A DNA stretch of 37,937 nucleotides from assembly GCF_006483445.1 (NCBI RefSeq), contig NZ_PPPT01000110.1, positions 1 to 37,937 of the forward strand, written 5' to 3'. Positions 1-8,804 of this stretch are shown here, piece after piece (within the stretch, counting starts at the first letter, position 1; each line of letters starts with the position of its first letter). The position numbers and the translations under genes are program-made. The notes below the pieces were generated by a model that was not told the origin of the DNA, ran no database searches, and saw only the letters and a program-made list of their open reading frames with translations. The stretch is from Bradyrhizobium guangdongense. GTDB taxonomy: Bacteria > Pseudomonadota > Alphaproteobacteria > Rhizobiales > Xanthobacteraceae.

Positions 1-21
1 GCGGGGAGAGGCGAAGAACCC

Positions 22-1794
22 TTACTTCTGCGGCAGGTTCACCCGGATATGCAGCTCGCGGAGCTGTTTTGTGGTGGCTTCCGACGGGGCACCCATCAGG
101 AGGTCCATGGCCTGCTGGTTCATCGGGAACAGCGATATCTCGCGCAGATTGTTGGTGCCACACAAGAGCATCACGATGCGGTCGACGCCCGCGGCCATGC
201 CGCCATGCGGCGGGGCGCCGTACTGGAAGGCGCGGTACATGCCGCCGAAGCGGTCGACCACTTCCTGCTCGCCATAGCCTGCGATCTCGAAGGCCTTCAC
301 CATGGCTTCCGGCACGTGATTGCGGATGCCGCCGGAGGCGATCTCGTAGCCGTTGCAGGTGATGTCGTACTGGAACGCCTTGATGGTCAGCGGGTCCTGG
401 CCCTTCAGCGCATCGAGACCACCCTGCGGCATCGAGAACGGGTTGTGCGAGAAGTCGACCTTCTTGTCCTCCTCGTTGTACTCGTACATCGGGAAGTCGA
501 CGATCCAGGCGAGCTCGAACCGGTCCTTGTCGGTGAGGTTCAACTCCTCGCCGACCTTGTTGCGCGCCAGGCCGGAGAACTTCCAGAATTTGTCGGGATC
601 GCCGGCAACGAAGAAGGCAGCGTCGCCTGCGTTCAAGCCGAGTTGCGCGCGGATTGCGGCCGTGCGCTCAGGCCCGATGTTGTTCGCAAGCGGACCCGCA
701 CCCTCGCCGCCCTCGCGCCACATGATGTAGCCGAGGCCCGGCTGGCCTTCGCCTTGCGCCCACGAATTCATGCGGTCGCAGAAGGCGCGGCTGCCGCCGC
801 CCTTGCCCGGGATCGCCCAGACCTGGTTCTTGGGGTCTTCGAGCATGCGCGCAAAGACCTTGAAGCCGCTTCCGCGGAAATGCTCGGAGACGTCCTGCAT
901 CTCGATGGGGTTGCGCAAATCAGGCTTGTCGCTGCCGTATTTGCGCAGCGCTTCGGCAAACGGAATCCGCCGCCAGCCTTTCGTCACGGGCTTGCCCTTG
1001 GCAAACTCCTCGAACACGCCGGTTATGACCGGCTCCATCGCCGCAAAGACGTCGTCCTGCGTAACGAAGCTCATCTCGACGTCGAGCTGGTAGAACTCGC
1101 CCGGCAGACGGTCGGCGCGCGGGTCCTCGTCGCGGAAGCAGGGCGCGATCTGGAAGTAGCGGTCGAAGCCGCTCATCATGAGGAGTTGCTTGTACTGCTG
1201 CGGCGCCTGCGGCAGCGCGTAGAATTTTCCGGGATGGATACGCGACGGCACGAGGAAGTCGCGCGCGCCCTCCGGCGAGGACGCGGTCAGGATCGGCGTG
1301 TTGAACTCGAAGAAGCCCTGCCCCTCCATGCGCCGGCGCATCGACTTGATGATCTCGACGCGCATCATCATGTTCTGGTGCAGCTTTTCGCGGCGCAGGT
1401 CGAGGAAGCGATATTTCAGGCGGATGTCTTCCGGATATTCCTGGTCGCCGAACACAGGCAGCGGCAGGTCGCCCGCCGGGCCCAGCACCTCGATCTCGCT
1501 GACATAGACCTCGACCTGACCGGTCGCGAGTTCGTCATTGTTGGTTCCCTCGGGGCGGCGGCGGACCTTGCCGTCCATCTTGACCACGAATTCCGAGCGC
1601 AGCTTTTCGGCGAGCGAAAACGCCGGCGAGTCCGGGTCGACCACGCACTGGGTCAGGCCGTAATGGTCGCGCAAATCGATGAACAGCACGCCGCCATGGT
1701 CGCGAACGCGATGGACCCAGCCCGAAAGGCGGATCGTCTCGCCGATGTTGCTCTCGCGGAGCGCGCCGCATGTATGTGACCGGTAGCGATGCAT
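22..1794 (-). CDS. aspS: Aspartyl-tRNA synthetase
   Basis: A 590-residue class II aminoacyl-tRNA synthetase that charges tRNA with aspartate in the cytoplasm. The N-terminal OB-fold anticodon-binding domain covers roughly residues 15-105. The class II core follows, with motif 2 seen as [10 protein letters not shown] and motif 3 as GVDRIVMLL near the C-terminus. The length fits the bacterial type, which carries a large insertion (GAD) domain. The ATG at 1794 opens [10 protein letters not shown], the usual start of the family. Residue H33, in RDHGG, sits where non-discriminating AspRS enzymes carry His and E. coli has Leu. This suggests it also makes Asp-tRNA(Asn) for GatCAB; that specificity is inferred. 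It is divergent from selO across 195 bp. Confidence 0.97.
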   Translation of the reverse strand: MHRYRSHTCGALRESNIGETIRLSGWVHRVRDHGGVLFIDLRDHYGLTQCVVDPDSPAFSLAEKLRSEFVVKMDGKVRRRPEGTNNDELATGQVEVYVSEIEVLGPAGDLPLPVFGDQEYPEDIRLKYRFLDLRREKLHQNMMMRVEIIKSMRRRMEGQGFFEFNTPILTASSPEGARDFLVPSRIHPGKFYALPQAPQQYKQLLMMSGFDRYFQIAPCFRDEDPRADRLPGEFYQLDVEMSFVTQDDVFAAMEPVITGVFEEFAKGKPVTKGWRRIPFAEALRKYGSDKPDLRNPIEMQDVSEHFRGSGFKVFARMLEDPKNQVWAIPGKGGGSRAFCDRMNSWAQGEGQPGLGYIMWREGGEGAGPLANNIGPERTAAIRAQLGLNAGDAAFFVAGDPDKFWKFSGLARNKVGEELNLTDKDRFELAWIVDFPMYEYNEEDKKVDFSHNPFSMPQGGLDALKGQDPLTIKAFQYDITCNGYEIASGGIRNHVPEAMVKAFEIAGYGEQEVVDRFGGMYRAFQYGAPPHGGMAAGVDRIVMLLCGTNNLREISLFPMNQQAMDLLMGAPSEATTKQLRELHIRVNLPQK

Positions 1795-1989
1795 GGTCGT
1801 CCCAAATTCAATGTCGGAGGATCGAATCGAACGGCCTAAACGGCCGGTCCGAAGTTGCGGCAGGGTTTACCCGACGAGGCCGGAGGCGGCAACCAAGGGA
1901 AACGCCTGTTTTGGGCCCGAACGGCCCATTTTTGGGCCTCGGCAGCCTGAGCCTTTGCTGATGGGCGTTCCGCGCCTATCTTTACCTCC

Positions 1990-3462
1990 ATGACCATCCA
2001 TTTCCCCTTCCAAAACTCCTATTCGGCGCTGCCGGACAGCTTTTTCGCCCGCGTCGCGCCCACCCCTGTGGCCGCGCCGAGGCTGATCAAGCTGAACCGG
2101 CCGCTGGCGCTCCAGCTCGGGCTCGATCCCGATGTCCTGGAGACGCCTGAGGGCGCCGAGATCCTCGCCGGCAAGCGCGTACCTGACGGCGCAGATCCCA
2201 TCGCCATGGCCTATGCCGGCCACCAGTTCGGGCACTTTGTTCCCCAACTCGGCGACGGCCGCGCCATTCTCCTTGGCGAGGTCATCGACAGGGACGGCGT
2301 CCGCCGCGACATCCAGCTCAAGGGAAGTGGCCCGACCCCGTTCTCCCGCCGCGGCGACGGCCGCGCCGCGCTTGGGCCGGTGCTGCGGGAGTACATCGTC
2401 AGCGAAGCCATGTTCGCGTTGGGTATCCCGACCACGCGCTCGCTTGCCGCCGTCGTCACCGGCGAGCACGTCCTGCGCGAGGCCGCATTGCCGGGCGCCG
2501 TGCTGACGCGCATCGCGTCGAGCCACATCCGCGTCGGCACCTTCCAGTTCTTTGCCGCGCGCCGCGATACCGATGCGGTCCGAAAGCTCGCCGATCACGT
2601 CATTGCGCGCCACTATCCCGAGCTCGCAGGCGCCGAGCGGCCCTATCACGCGCTGCTTGGCGGCGTCGTCGCGCGGCAGGCCGAACTCGTCGCGCGCTGG
2701 CTGCTGGTCGGCTTCATCCACGGCGTGATGAACACCGACAATTGCTCGATATCAGGCGAGACCATCGACTACGGCCCCTGCGCCTTCATGGATGCCTACG
2801 ATCCCGCGCAGGTGTTTTCCTCGATCGACGAGATGGGCCGCTACGCCTATGCCAACCAGCCACGCATCGCATTGTGGAATCTGACGCGGCTCGCCGAATG
2901 CCTGCTGCCGCTGTTCTCCGACGAGCAGGAGAAGGCGGTTGCCGAAGCGCAGGAGATCCTCGGCGCGTTCTCGGACCAGTTCAGCGCCGCCTATCAGGCG
3001 GGTTTGCGCAAAAAGGTCGGCCTGTTCACGGCGCGCGACGGCGACGAGGCGCTGATCCAGGACCTGCTGGATGCCATGGCGAAGAACGGCGCCGACTTCA
3101 CCCTCACCTTCCGCAAACTCGGCGACGCCGCGGCCGATGACGCCGCCGACGTCCGCGCGCAGTTCATGGAGCCGGCAGCCTTCGACGACTGGGCCGGCCG
3201 CTGGCGCGCGCGCACGGCGCTCGAGCCGCAATCGGCTTCCGAACGAAAAGCCGCCATGCACGCGGTCAATCCGATGTTCATCCCGCGCAACCATCGCGTC
3301 GAAGCCGTGATCCAGGCTGCCACGCGCGACGACGACTACGCGCCGTTCGAAGAGCTGGTGAAGGTGCTGGCAAAACCGTTCGAGGACCAGCCGGAGTTTG
3401 CCGCCTACGCCGATCCGCCGCTGCCGGACCAACGGGTGTTGCAGACGTTTTGCGGGACGTGA
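1990..3462 (+). CDS. selO: Protein adenylyltransferase SelO (YdiU/UPF0061 family)
   Basis: A 490-residue pseudokinase-fold enzyme. SelO proteins transfer AMP from ATP to Ser, Thr or Tyr hydroxyls of target proteins, and in E. coli they are linked to redox stress. Family hallmarks are visible: [19 protein letters not shown] (residues 74-92), the nucleotide-contacting lysine in [19 protein letters not shown] (K111), the catalytic-loop equivalent HGVMNTDN (D250, N251) and the DYGP metal-binding aspartate (D260). The C-terminus ends FCGT, with a single Cys and no in-frame selenocysteine arrangement. The ATG at 1990 gives the normal N-terminus. The Shine-Dalgarno sequence is weak. It appears monocistronic, with REP-like palindromes just downstream. 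Confidence 0.95.
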   Translation: MTIHFPFQNSYSALPDSFFARVAPTPVAAPRLIKLNRPLALQLGLDPDVLETPEGAEILAGKRVPDGADPIAMAYAGHQFGHFVPQLGDGRAILLGEVIDRDGVRRDIQLKGSGPTPFSRRGDGRAALGPVLREYIVSEAMFALGIPTTRSLAAVVTGEHVLREAALPGAVLTRIASSHIRVGTFQFFAARRDTDAVRKLADHVIARHYPELAGAERPYHALLGGVVARQAELVARWLLVGFIHGVMNTDNCSISGETIDYGPCAFMDAYDPAQVFSSIDEMGRYAYANQPRIALWNLTRLAECLLPLFSDEQEKAVAEAQEILGAFSDQFSAAYQAGLRKKVGLFTARDGDEALIQDLLDAMAKNGADFTLTFRKLGDAAADDAADVRAQFMEPAAFDDWAGRWRARTALEPQSASERKAAMHAVNPMFIPRNHRVEAVIQAATRDDDYAPFEELVKVLAKPFEDQPEFAAYADPPLPDQRVLQTFCGT

Positions 3463-3478
3463 GGCCTGCTCGGATTCG

Positions 3479-3561
3479 TAGGGTGGATTAGCCGAAGGCG
3501 TACCACTTTTCTCAATATGCTGAGAGTAAAGAGGTGGATTACGCTTCGCTAATCCACCCTA
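3479..3561. repeat. REP-like inverted pair (BIME-like) downstream of selO
   Basis: A copy of GTAGGGTGGATTAGCCGAAG starts at 3479. Its inverted counterpart, ending GCTAATCCACCCTAC, ends at 3561. The spacer is short and AT-richer. The pair forms a long imperfect palindrome. The same outer sequence recurs at 3646 and 4311, so this is part of a local REP family associated with the adjacent RAYT gene. It may also help terminate selO transcription, but no U-tract is present. Confidence 0.85.
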
Positions 3562-3645
3562 CGAACCTTCTACGCTTGGCAGAAAACAAAAAACGTAAGA
3601 CTTCCACGATAGTCATCCCTTTTTCCGATCGACCGCGACCACCTC

Positions 3646-3678
3646 GTAGGGTGGATTAGCCGAAGGCGTAATCCACCA
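3646..3678. repeat. REP palindrome, RAYT 3'-side
   Basis: The sequence GTAGGGTGGATTAGCC-GAAG-GCGTAATCCACC folds into one hairpin: a GGTGGATTA/TAATCCACC stem, an inner GCC/GGC stem and a GAA loop with one bulge. It lies 6 bp beyond the stop codon of the RAYT transposase gene. Its outer arms match the REP at 4255-4311 and the pair at 3479-3561. Confidence 0.85.
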
Positions 3679-3684
3679 ATGGGC

Positions 3685-4218
3685 CTATCCTCGCTCTCCG
3701 AACTCACCGACGACCTTGGAATCTCCGCCCCAATCCTGCGGAAACAATCCGGCGCGGACATCGCGGTGAAACGACGAATACGGCCAATCGCACACTTTCG
3801 AGACGTATCCGTGCTTCACGGGGTTGAAATAGCAATACTCGACGTGGCGAGCGTAGTCGGCTTCGTCGCGGACAAGATGCTCCCAAAAACGCCGTTGCCA
3901 AATGCCTCGTTCTTTTCGAGCGGCGCGGACTGCGCTCAATCGTTCGTTTGCAGGCAGCGCTTTGGCAAAGCGGGTCTTGATCAACCGCCAGCGCACCGAA
4001 AAATCAGAATCGCCCTGTGGAAGCTTCCAGATTGCGTGCAAATGATCCGGCAGGACAACGAAGGCATCGATCGCGAACGGATGGGATTGGCGTGTAGCTG
4101 CAACCGCCTCCCGCAAGAGTTCGATCTGATCGGTCAGCAGGGTTTTTCGTCGATCAAGCAGGTTCACCGTGAAGAACCAGCATCCTCCCGGAACGAATGC
4201 GCGGCGGTAGTCGGACAT
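3685..4218 (-). CDS. REP-associated tyrosine transposase (RAYT, Y1_Tnp family)
   Basis: A single-strand DNA nuclease-type transposase of the IS200/IS605 Y1 (HUH) superfamily. RAYTs are domesticated relatives that act on REP palindromes. From the ATG at 4218 it has 177 residues and starts MSDYRRAFVPGGCWFFTVNL, the standard RAYT N-terminus. The HUH metal site is VLPDHLHAIW. The catalytic-tyrosine helix and signature are HVEYCYFNPVKHGYV, followed by WPYSSFHR. A GTG at 4251 would add 11 residues but gives a less typical start. The gene lies tightly between REP palindromes at 3646-3678 and 4255-4311, which are its likely cognate sites. The frame is intact, so it may be functional. Confidence 0.93.
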   Translation of the reverse strand: MSDYRRAFVPGGCWFFTVNLLDRRKTLLTDQIELLREAVAATRQSHPFAIDAFVVLPDHLHAIWKLPQGDSDFSVRWRLIKTRFAKALPANERLSAVRAARKERGIWQRRFWEHLVRDEADYARHVEYCYFNPVKHGYVSKVCDWPYSSFHRDVRAGLFPQDWGGDSKVVGEFGERG

Positions 4219-4254
4219 ACTCTCGAATAGCACAACTTGGAGTTGGCTCACAGT

Positions 4255-4311
4255 GGTGGATTACGCCCGGCGGACTGCGCTTTGCGCAGCCGCCGGGCTA
4301 ATCCACCCTAC
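4255..4311. repeat. REP palindrome, RAYT 5'-side, with GC-rich apical stem
   Basis: The outer arms are TGGATTACG and CTAATCCACCCTAC. The centre is a near-perfect hairpin, CCCGGCGG-A-CTGCGC-TTT-GCGCAG-CCGCCGGG, at about 4266-4298. The outer arms are the same as in the REPs at 3479 and 3646, but the apical part is much longer and unrelated in sequence. It lies just upstream of the RAYT gene, in inverse orientation to the copy on the other side. Confidence 0.88.
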
Positions 4312-4432
4312 ACATCCGCGCTGTGGAGACGCGAACCCCTGTCATCAAACTGAAACACACGCGCTCTAACGCCCTGTCAGGGCCGTCTTGCCGGAGGCGC
4401 CCATCCTCCAACGTGATGACAAGCGCGTGCCC

Positions 4433-5281
4433 ATGCCCTTCAAATTCATCCATCTCACCGACACGCATCTCGCGAACCCCGGGCTGAAGCTCTATGGGCT
4501 CGACCCGCGCGCGCGGCTGGATGCTGCGATCGCCGACATCAACAGGCACCAGTCCGATGCCGCCTTTGCGGTCGTGACCGGCGACCTCACGCATTGGGGC
4601 GAGCCTGAATCCTACGTCAATTTCGCCGACGCGATGGCGGCGCTGACAATTCCCTACATCGCCATGGTCGGCAACCACGACAAGCGCGTCGCCTGTCTCG
4701 ACGGCCTCAAGGCCGCGCCGCGCGATTCCAACGGTTTCGTGCAGGGGACGCGCACGACCGAGCATGGGCTGTTCGTGTTCCTGGACACGCTTGATGAGAC
4801 CAGCCACGCCGGCGAGATGTGCGCAAAGCGCCTTGGCTGGCTTGCGGAGACGCTCGCGAAGGCACCGCCTGACATGCCGTTCGTCGTCTTCATGCATCAT
4901 CCGCCCTTCCCCGTCGGCGTGCATGCGATGGACGAGATCGCGCTGAAGCAGAGCGCCGAGTTCGCCGAGGTGATCGCGCCCTATCGTGCGCGAATCCGCC
5001 ATCTCTTCTTCGGCCATGTGCACCGTCCGATTTTCGGCAGTTTTGGCAGAATCCCGTTCTCGACGCTGCGCGGCACCAACCACCAGGTCTGGTTCGAGCT
5101 CGATGCGAGCGCGCCGCATCTCGCAAGCCACGAGCCGCCGGCCTATGGCGTCGTGCTGATCGACGACGACAATCTGGTCGTGCACAGCCACGACTTCCTC
5201 GACGACAGTCTGCGCTTCCCCTTCGCCCCGCCCGCGGGGACGGAGGACCGCGACTATGCGCTCAACTTCGCGGCGCGGTGA
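4433..5281 (+). CDS. GpdQ-like metallophosphoesterase (phosphodiesterase)
   Basis: A 282-residue calcineurin-like phosphoesterase with a binuclear metal site. All family motifs are present: DTH in HLTDTHLANPG, GDLTHWGEPE, GNHDKR, FMHHPPFPVG and GHVHRP. The HLTDTHLANPGLKLYG start and the order of motifs resemble Enterobacter GpdQ glycerophosphodiesterase and CpdA-type cAMP phosphodiesterases. The gene is followed after 1 bp by a permease of an ABC importer of the sn-glycerol-3-phosphate type. A role in hydrolysing glycerophosphodiesters is therefore plausible, but inferred. The ATG at 4433 (MPFKFIHLTD) is preferred to the TTG at 4388, which would add 15 residues without domain content. Confidence 0.88.
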   Translation: MPFKFIHLTDTHLANPGLKLYGLDPRARLDAAIADINRHQSDAAFAVVTGDLTHWGEPESYVNFADAMAALTIPYIAMVGNHDKRVACLDGLKAAPRDSNGFVQGTRTTEHGLFVFLDTLDETSHAGEMCAKRLGWLAETLAKAPPDMPFVVFMHHPPFPVGVHAMDEIALKQSAEFAEVIAPYRARIRHLFFGHVHRPIFGSFGRIPFSTLRGTNHQVWFELDASAPHLASHEPPAYGVVLIDDDNLVVHSHDFLDDSLRFPFAPPAGTEDRDYALNFAAR

Positions 5282-5282
5282 G

Positions 5283-6233
5283 ATGAGCCTCGCCGAACCC
5301 GCGGCTCTCCCGGTCGCGGCGTCAGTGCCGCCGCGGCTGCACATCCTCACGCGTGTCTCTTCGACCCTCAAAGCCTCGCTGCCGGCCTACCTCCTGCTGG
5401 CGCCCTCGCTGGTCTTCCTCGCGCTCTTCACCTATGGCGCGATGGGACGCGTGTTCGTCGATGCGCTCTACGCGCGCGCCACGCCGAAGGCGCCGGTGCG
5501 CTTCGTCGGTCTCGACAATATCAACGCGGTGCTTGCCGATCCCGCCTTTGCCGGCGCTGTCATCAACAATCTCATCTACGCCGTCGGCACGGCGATCCCG
5601 AGCATCGCCCTTGCCTTGCTGTTCGCGCTGGCGCTCTCGCGCACCAATGCCGTGACCAGCGCGCTGCGCGCGGCGCTGTTCCTGCCGGTGTTGATCCCGA
5701 TGGTCGCGGCCTCGGCGCTGTTCATGTTCGTCTTCCTGCCCAATGTCGGGCTGCTCGATCATTATATCGGCCGCCTGCTTCCGGTGCTGCCGAACTGGCT
5801 CGGCGACCCCGACATCGCGCTGTGGGCGATCATGATCATCACGATCTGGAAGAACGCGGGCTATTACATGCTGTTCTTCCTGGCAGGCCTTCAGTCAGTG
5901 CCTGACGACGTCATGGAGGCGGCGCATCTGGACGGCGCCTCGCCCTGGCAGCGCTTCCGCCACATCATCCTGCCGGAGCTGAAGCCGACCTTCCTGTTCG
6001 TCACTGTGATCGCGACGCTCAATGCGGTGACGCAGGTCGACCAGGTCTTCGTCATGACGCAAGGCGGCCCGTCGAACGCCACCAATCTGGTGCTGTTCTA
6101 CGTCTACCAGCAGGCGGTCGAGCATTACGACATCGGCAAGGCCTCGGCGGCGACGCTGCTGACGCTGGCGGTGCTGATGACCCTCACCGCGCTCTCCTTC
6201 CGCTCGCTGGCGAACCGGGAGGGCGGGCCATGA
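5283..6233 (+). CDS. ABC transporter permease, UgpA-like (MalF/G family)
   Basis: A 316-residue inner-membrane permease of a carbohydrate/glycerol-3-phosphate-type ABC importer. About six hydrophobic segments are visible. The first is around AYLLLAPSLVFLALF. The EAA loop that docks the ATPase reads EAAHLDGASPWQRFRHIILP. The ATG at 5283 lies 1 bp after the phosphodiesterase stop. An in-frame ATG at 5256 would overlap that gene and add nine residues. Its 3' end overlaps the next permease by 4 bp (ATGA), showing tight coupling. Ugp-type assignment is by similarity of layout. The real substrate could be another sugar or polyol phosphate. Confidence 0.9.
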   Translation: MSLAEPAALPVAASVPPRLHILTRVSSTLKASLPAYLLLAPSLVFLALFTYGAMGRVFVDALYARATPKAPVRFVGLDNINAVLADPAFAGAVINNLIYAVGTAIPSIALALLFALALSRTNAVTSALRAALFLPVLIPMVAASALFMFVFLPNVGLLDHYIGRLLPVLPNWLGDPDIALWAIMIITIWKNAGYYMLFFLAGLQSVPDDVMEAAHLDGASPWQRFRHIILPELKPTFLFVTVIATLNAVTQVDQVFVMTQGGPSNATNLVLFYVYQQAVEHYDIGKASAATLLTLAVLMTLTALSFRSLANREGGP

Positions 6234-7111
6234 AAGGGTTCAAGCAGTTGCTCGACCGGCTGTTCAGGGACGCGCCGCTCGCCACCCGCGGCGAGATCAC
6301 GCCAAAGCTCGGCTTCGCGCTGGTGGTGCTGATCGCGCTCGTCTGGCTGGTGCCGTTCCTCTGGATGGCCGTTGCGACACTGCGACCGGCCTCCGACGGC
6401 ATCAACCTGATGGCCGAGCTGATGCCGAGCTTCACACCCACGCTCGACAATATCAGGGACGCCTGGGAGATCGGCGATTTCCCGCGCTACTTCCTCAACA
6501 CGACGATCATCTGCACCGGCATTTTGCTCGTGCAGTTCGTCACGGTGACGCTGGCGGGCTTTGCCTTTGCGCGCCTCGCCTTCGCCGGCAAGACGCTGAT
6601 CTTCTATCTGTTCCTGATGCAGCTCATGCTGGTGCCGGTGCTGCTGATCGTGCCGAACCTGACCCTGGTCGCAAAGCTCGGCCTCTACGACACGCTCACC
6701 GGCGTGATGATGCCGTTCTTCGCCTCGGCCTTCGGCACCTTCCTGATGCGCCAGGCCTTTGAAGCGATTCCGCCCGAGCTCGAGGACGCCGCCCTGATCG
6801 ACGGCGCCAGCGTCTTGCAGCGCATCCGTAACATCTATGTGCCGCTGTCGCTACCGAGCTTTTCGGCTTTTGCCATCGTCTCCGTCACCAGCCACTGGAA
6901 CGACTTCCTGTGGCCGCTGATGGTGATCAATTCGCCGGACAAGCGCCCGCTCACCGTCGGCCTCTCCGTCTTCACCAAGACCGCGGAAGGCACGCAGGCC
7001 TGGGGCACGATCGCCGCCGGCACCCTGTTCGTGATCGCGCCGCTGCTCGTCACGTTCCTCATTTTCCAGAAGCGCTTCATCAGTTCGTTCGTCACCTCAG
7101 GCATCAAATAG
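6230..7111 (+). CDS. ABC transporter permease, UgpE-like (MalG family)
   Basis: The 293-residue second permease of the same importer. The EAA loop reads EDAALIDGASVLQRIRNIYVPLSLP and is followed by typical MalG-like C-terminal segments ending in FQKRFISSFVTSGIK, a very characteristic family tail. A strong Shine-Dalgarno sequence (GGGAGGGC) precedes the ATG at 6230, inside the 3' end of the upstream permease gene. The binding-protein gene follows 11 bp later. Confidence 0.92.
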   Translation: MKGFKQLLDRLFRDAPLATRGEITPKLGFALVVLIALVWLVPFLWMAVATLRPASDGINLMAELMPSFTPTLDNIRDAWEIGDFPRYFLNTTIICTGILLVQFVTVTLAGFAFARLAFAGKTLIFYLFLMQLMLVPVLLIVPNLTLVAKLGLYDTLTGVMMPFFASAFGTFLMRQAFEAIPPELEDAALIDGASVLQRIRNIYVPLSLPSFSAFAIVSVTSHWNDFLWPLMVINSPDKRPLTVGLSVFTKTAEGTQAWGTIAAGTLFVIAPLLVTFLIFQKRFISSFVTSGIK

Positions 7112-7122
7112 GAGAATCTTCG

Positions 7123-8445
7123 ATGCTGCTCTCCCGCAGGCTCATGCTCGGCCTCACCATGGCCGGTGCGCTCGCCTTTCCTGCCCTCGCCGGCGAAGGC
7201 CCGAGCGAGATCGATCTGTTCTTCCCCGTTCCCGTCGACGGCAAGCTCGCCCGCGACATGGGCACGCTGATCAAGGAGTTCAACGAGACCCATCCCGACA
7301 TCAAGGCGACCGCGGTTTACACCGGCTCCTACGACGACACGCTGATCAAGACCCGCGCCGCGATCAAGGCCGGCAAGCCGCCCGCCGCCGTGATCATGTC
7401 GGCGAACTTTCTACTCGACATGCAGATCGAGAACGAGCTCACCAATCTCGATTCCCTGATCGCCGCCGACGGCGCCACCAAGGCGCAATTCCTCGGCCAG
7501 TTCTTTCCGGCGCTGCACGGCAATGCCGTGATCAACCGCTCGGTCTATGGCGTTCCCTTCCACAACTCGACGCCGCTGCTCTACATCAACGCCGAGCACG
7601 CGAAGGAAGCCGGCCTCGATCCGGACAAGCCGCCGCAGACCTGGGCTGAGATCACCGACTGGGCCAAGAAACTCACCAAGCGCGATGGCGACAAGGTCAC
7701 CCGCTGGGGCATCGCGATTCCCTGCGCCTACGACTATTGCGGCTGGATGATGGAGACGCTCACCATGTCCAATGGCGGGCGCTACTACAATGAGGAGTTC
7801 GGCGGCGAGGTCTATTACGACACGCCTTCGATGCTGGGCGCGCTCTCCTGGTGGAACGACCTCGTCGCCAAGCACAAGGTTCACGCGCCCGGCGCGACGC
7901 CCGGTCCCGCCGTCAGCACCTCCTTCATCTCCGGCAACGCCTCGATGATGATGCTCTCGACGGGGTCGCTGACCTATGTGCGCGACAACGCAAAATTCCC
8001 CTACAAGGTCGCGTTCATTCCGCGCAACGTCCGCAATGCCGTGCCGATCGGCGGCGCTTCGCTGATCATTCCGGCTGGGCTCGAGGCCGACAAGCAGAAG
8101 GCTGCCTGGACGCTGATCAAGTGGATGACCTCGCCCGAGAAGAGCGGCTGGTGGAGCCGCGCCACCGGCTACTTCGCGCCGAACATGGCCGCCTACAAGA
8201 CGCCGGAGATGGTCGAGTTCCTGGCCAAGAACCCCGACGCCAAGACCGCGGTCGACCAGCTCGAGGTCGCAAAGCCCTGGTTTGCGACCTACAAGACCGT
8301 GCCGGTGCGCAAGACCCTCGAGGACGAGGTCATGCTGGTGCTCAACGGCAAGAAGCAGCCGAAGGAAGCACTCGTCGCCGCGCAGAAGGCCGCCGACGAG
8401 CTGCTCAAGCCGTACAATGCGGAGACGGCGCTGAAGCTGCCGTAA
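7123..8445 (+). CDS. Extracellular solute-binding protein, UgpB-like
   Basis: A 440-residue periplasmic binding protein (family 1, UgpB type) that would deliver substrate to the two permeases upstream. It has a signal peptide of about 22 residues (SRRLMLGLTMAGALAFPALA). The mature part begins GEGPSEIDLFFPV. PVDGKLARDM, VPFHNSTPLLYIN and GGASLIIPAGLE are typical of glycerol-3-phosphate-type binding proteins. The ATG at 7123 follows GGAGAATC and starts right at the signal peptide. An in-frame upstream start at 6910 lies within the permease gene and is not credible. No ATP-binding subunit gene follows; a hairpin ends the unit. Confidence 0.92.
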   Translation: MLLSRRLMLGLTMAGALAFPALAGEGPSEIDLFFPVPVDGKLARDMGTLIKEFNETHPDIKATAVYTGSYDDTLIKTRAAIKAGKPPAAVIMSANFLLDMQIENELTNLDSLIAADGATKAQFLGQFFPALHGNAVINRSVYGVPFHNSTPLLYINAEHAKEAGLDPDKPPQTWAEITDWAKKLTKRDGDKVTRWGIAIPCAYDYCGWMMETLTMSNGGRYYNEEFGGEVYYDTPSMLGALSWWNDLVAKHKVHAPGATPGPAVSTSFISGNASMMMLSTGSLTYVRDNAKFPYKVAFIPRNVRNAVPIGGASLIIPAGLEADKQKAAWTLIKWMTSPEKSGWWSRATGYFAPNMAAYKTPEMVEFLAKNPDAKTAVDQLEVAKPWFATYKTVPVRKTLEDEVMLVLNGKKQPKEALVAAQKAADELLKPYNAETALKLP

Positions 8446-8452
8446 GAGACCG

Positions 8453-8480
8453 ACGGCCCGGCGCATGGGCGTCGGGCCGT
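8453..8480 (+). terminator. Hairpin terminator after the ABC transporter operon
   Basis: ACGGCCCGGCGC pairs with GCGTCGGGCCGT through 12 pairs (one G-T) around a four-base ATGG loop, starting 8 bp after the binding-protein stop. There is no clear U-tract behind it (TAACCCCCC). It could act as a processing or stability hairpin instead of a classic intrinsic terminator. Confidence 0.6.
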
Positions 8481-8567
8481 TAACCCCCCGTCCACCATCG
8501 CGGCCGCCCCGGCGCCGGTAACCACGACAATTAACAGACCCTCAATTCACCCCGGACAACTTTAGCA

Positions 8568-8702
8568 ATGTTCTCCTGGGGGATTTGCGCCGTGGACGTC
8601 TTGGTGTTCGAGTTTTTGGGACTGGCGATGCTCGCCATGTGCGTGGTCGTGGTGGCGATGCCGTGCAGCCGCAAGCCGTCCAGCCGGATCCGTTACGAGT
8701 AG
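8568..8702 (+). CDS. Possible small membrane protein (44 or 36 residues)
   Basis: A short ORF that starts MFSWGICAVDVL and contains one very hydrophobic segment (VFEFLGLAMLAMCVVVVAM), followed by a basic tail (CSRKPSSRIRYE). A GTG at 8592 is preceded by GGGGGA at good spacing, so a 36-residue product may be more likely than the ATG form. It lies in the roughly 400-bp gap between the ABC operon terminator and rnd. I do not recognise a family. The single-TM-plus-basic-tail layout is what makes it worth listing. It could be chance. Confidence 0.35.
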   Translation: MFSWGICAVDVLVFEFLGLAMLAMCVVVVAMPCSRKPSSRIRYE

Positions 8703-8804
8703 GATTTTGCGGGCGCGATCCACGGGAATCCGCCGGGAAAACCGGCCTGGCCTGACGATTCCACTTGAAATGCAAGGCTCGAATTCGCTACGAGCCCCTT
8801 GACA

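Noticed and set aside
49..1779. A 576-residue open frame on the plus strand opposite aspS
   Set aside because: It is the antisense shadow of a GC-rich conserved gene; its composition (Ala/Arg/His/Val-rich) matches no protein family.
1913..1932. GGGCC-CGAAC-GGCCC hairpin followed by ATTTTT between aspS and selO
   Set aside because: It looks like a terminator but lies between divergent promoters with no transcript to end there; the 5-bp stem is short.
1867..2721. A 284-residue open frame on the minus strand opposite selO
   Set aside because: Antisense shadow with low-complexity Arg/Ala/Gly content; selO has full family motifs on the other strand.
4298..5371. A 357-residue open frame opposite the phosphodiesterase
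   Set aside because: Shadow of the metallophosphoesterase gene; no motifs.
7411..8466. A 351-residue open frame opposite the binding-protein gene
   Set aside because: Antisense shadow; the plus strand has a signal peptide and binding-protein motifs.
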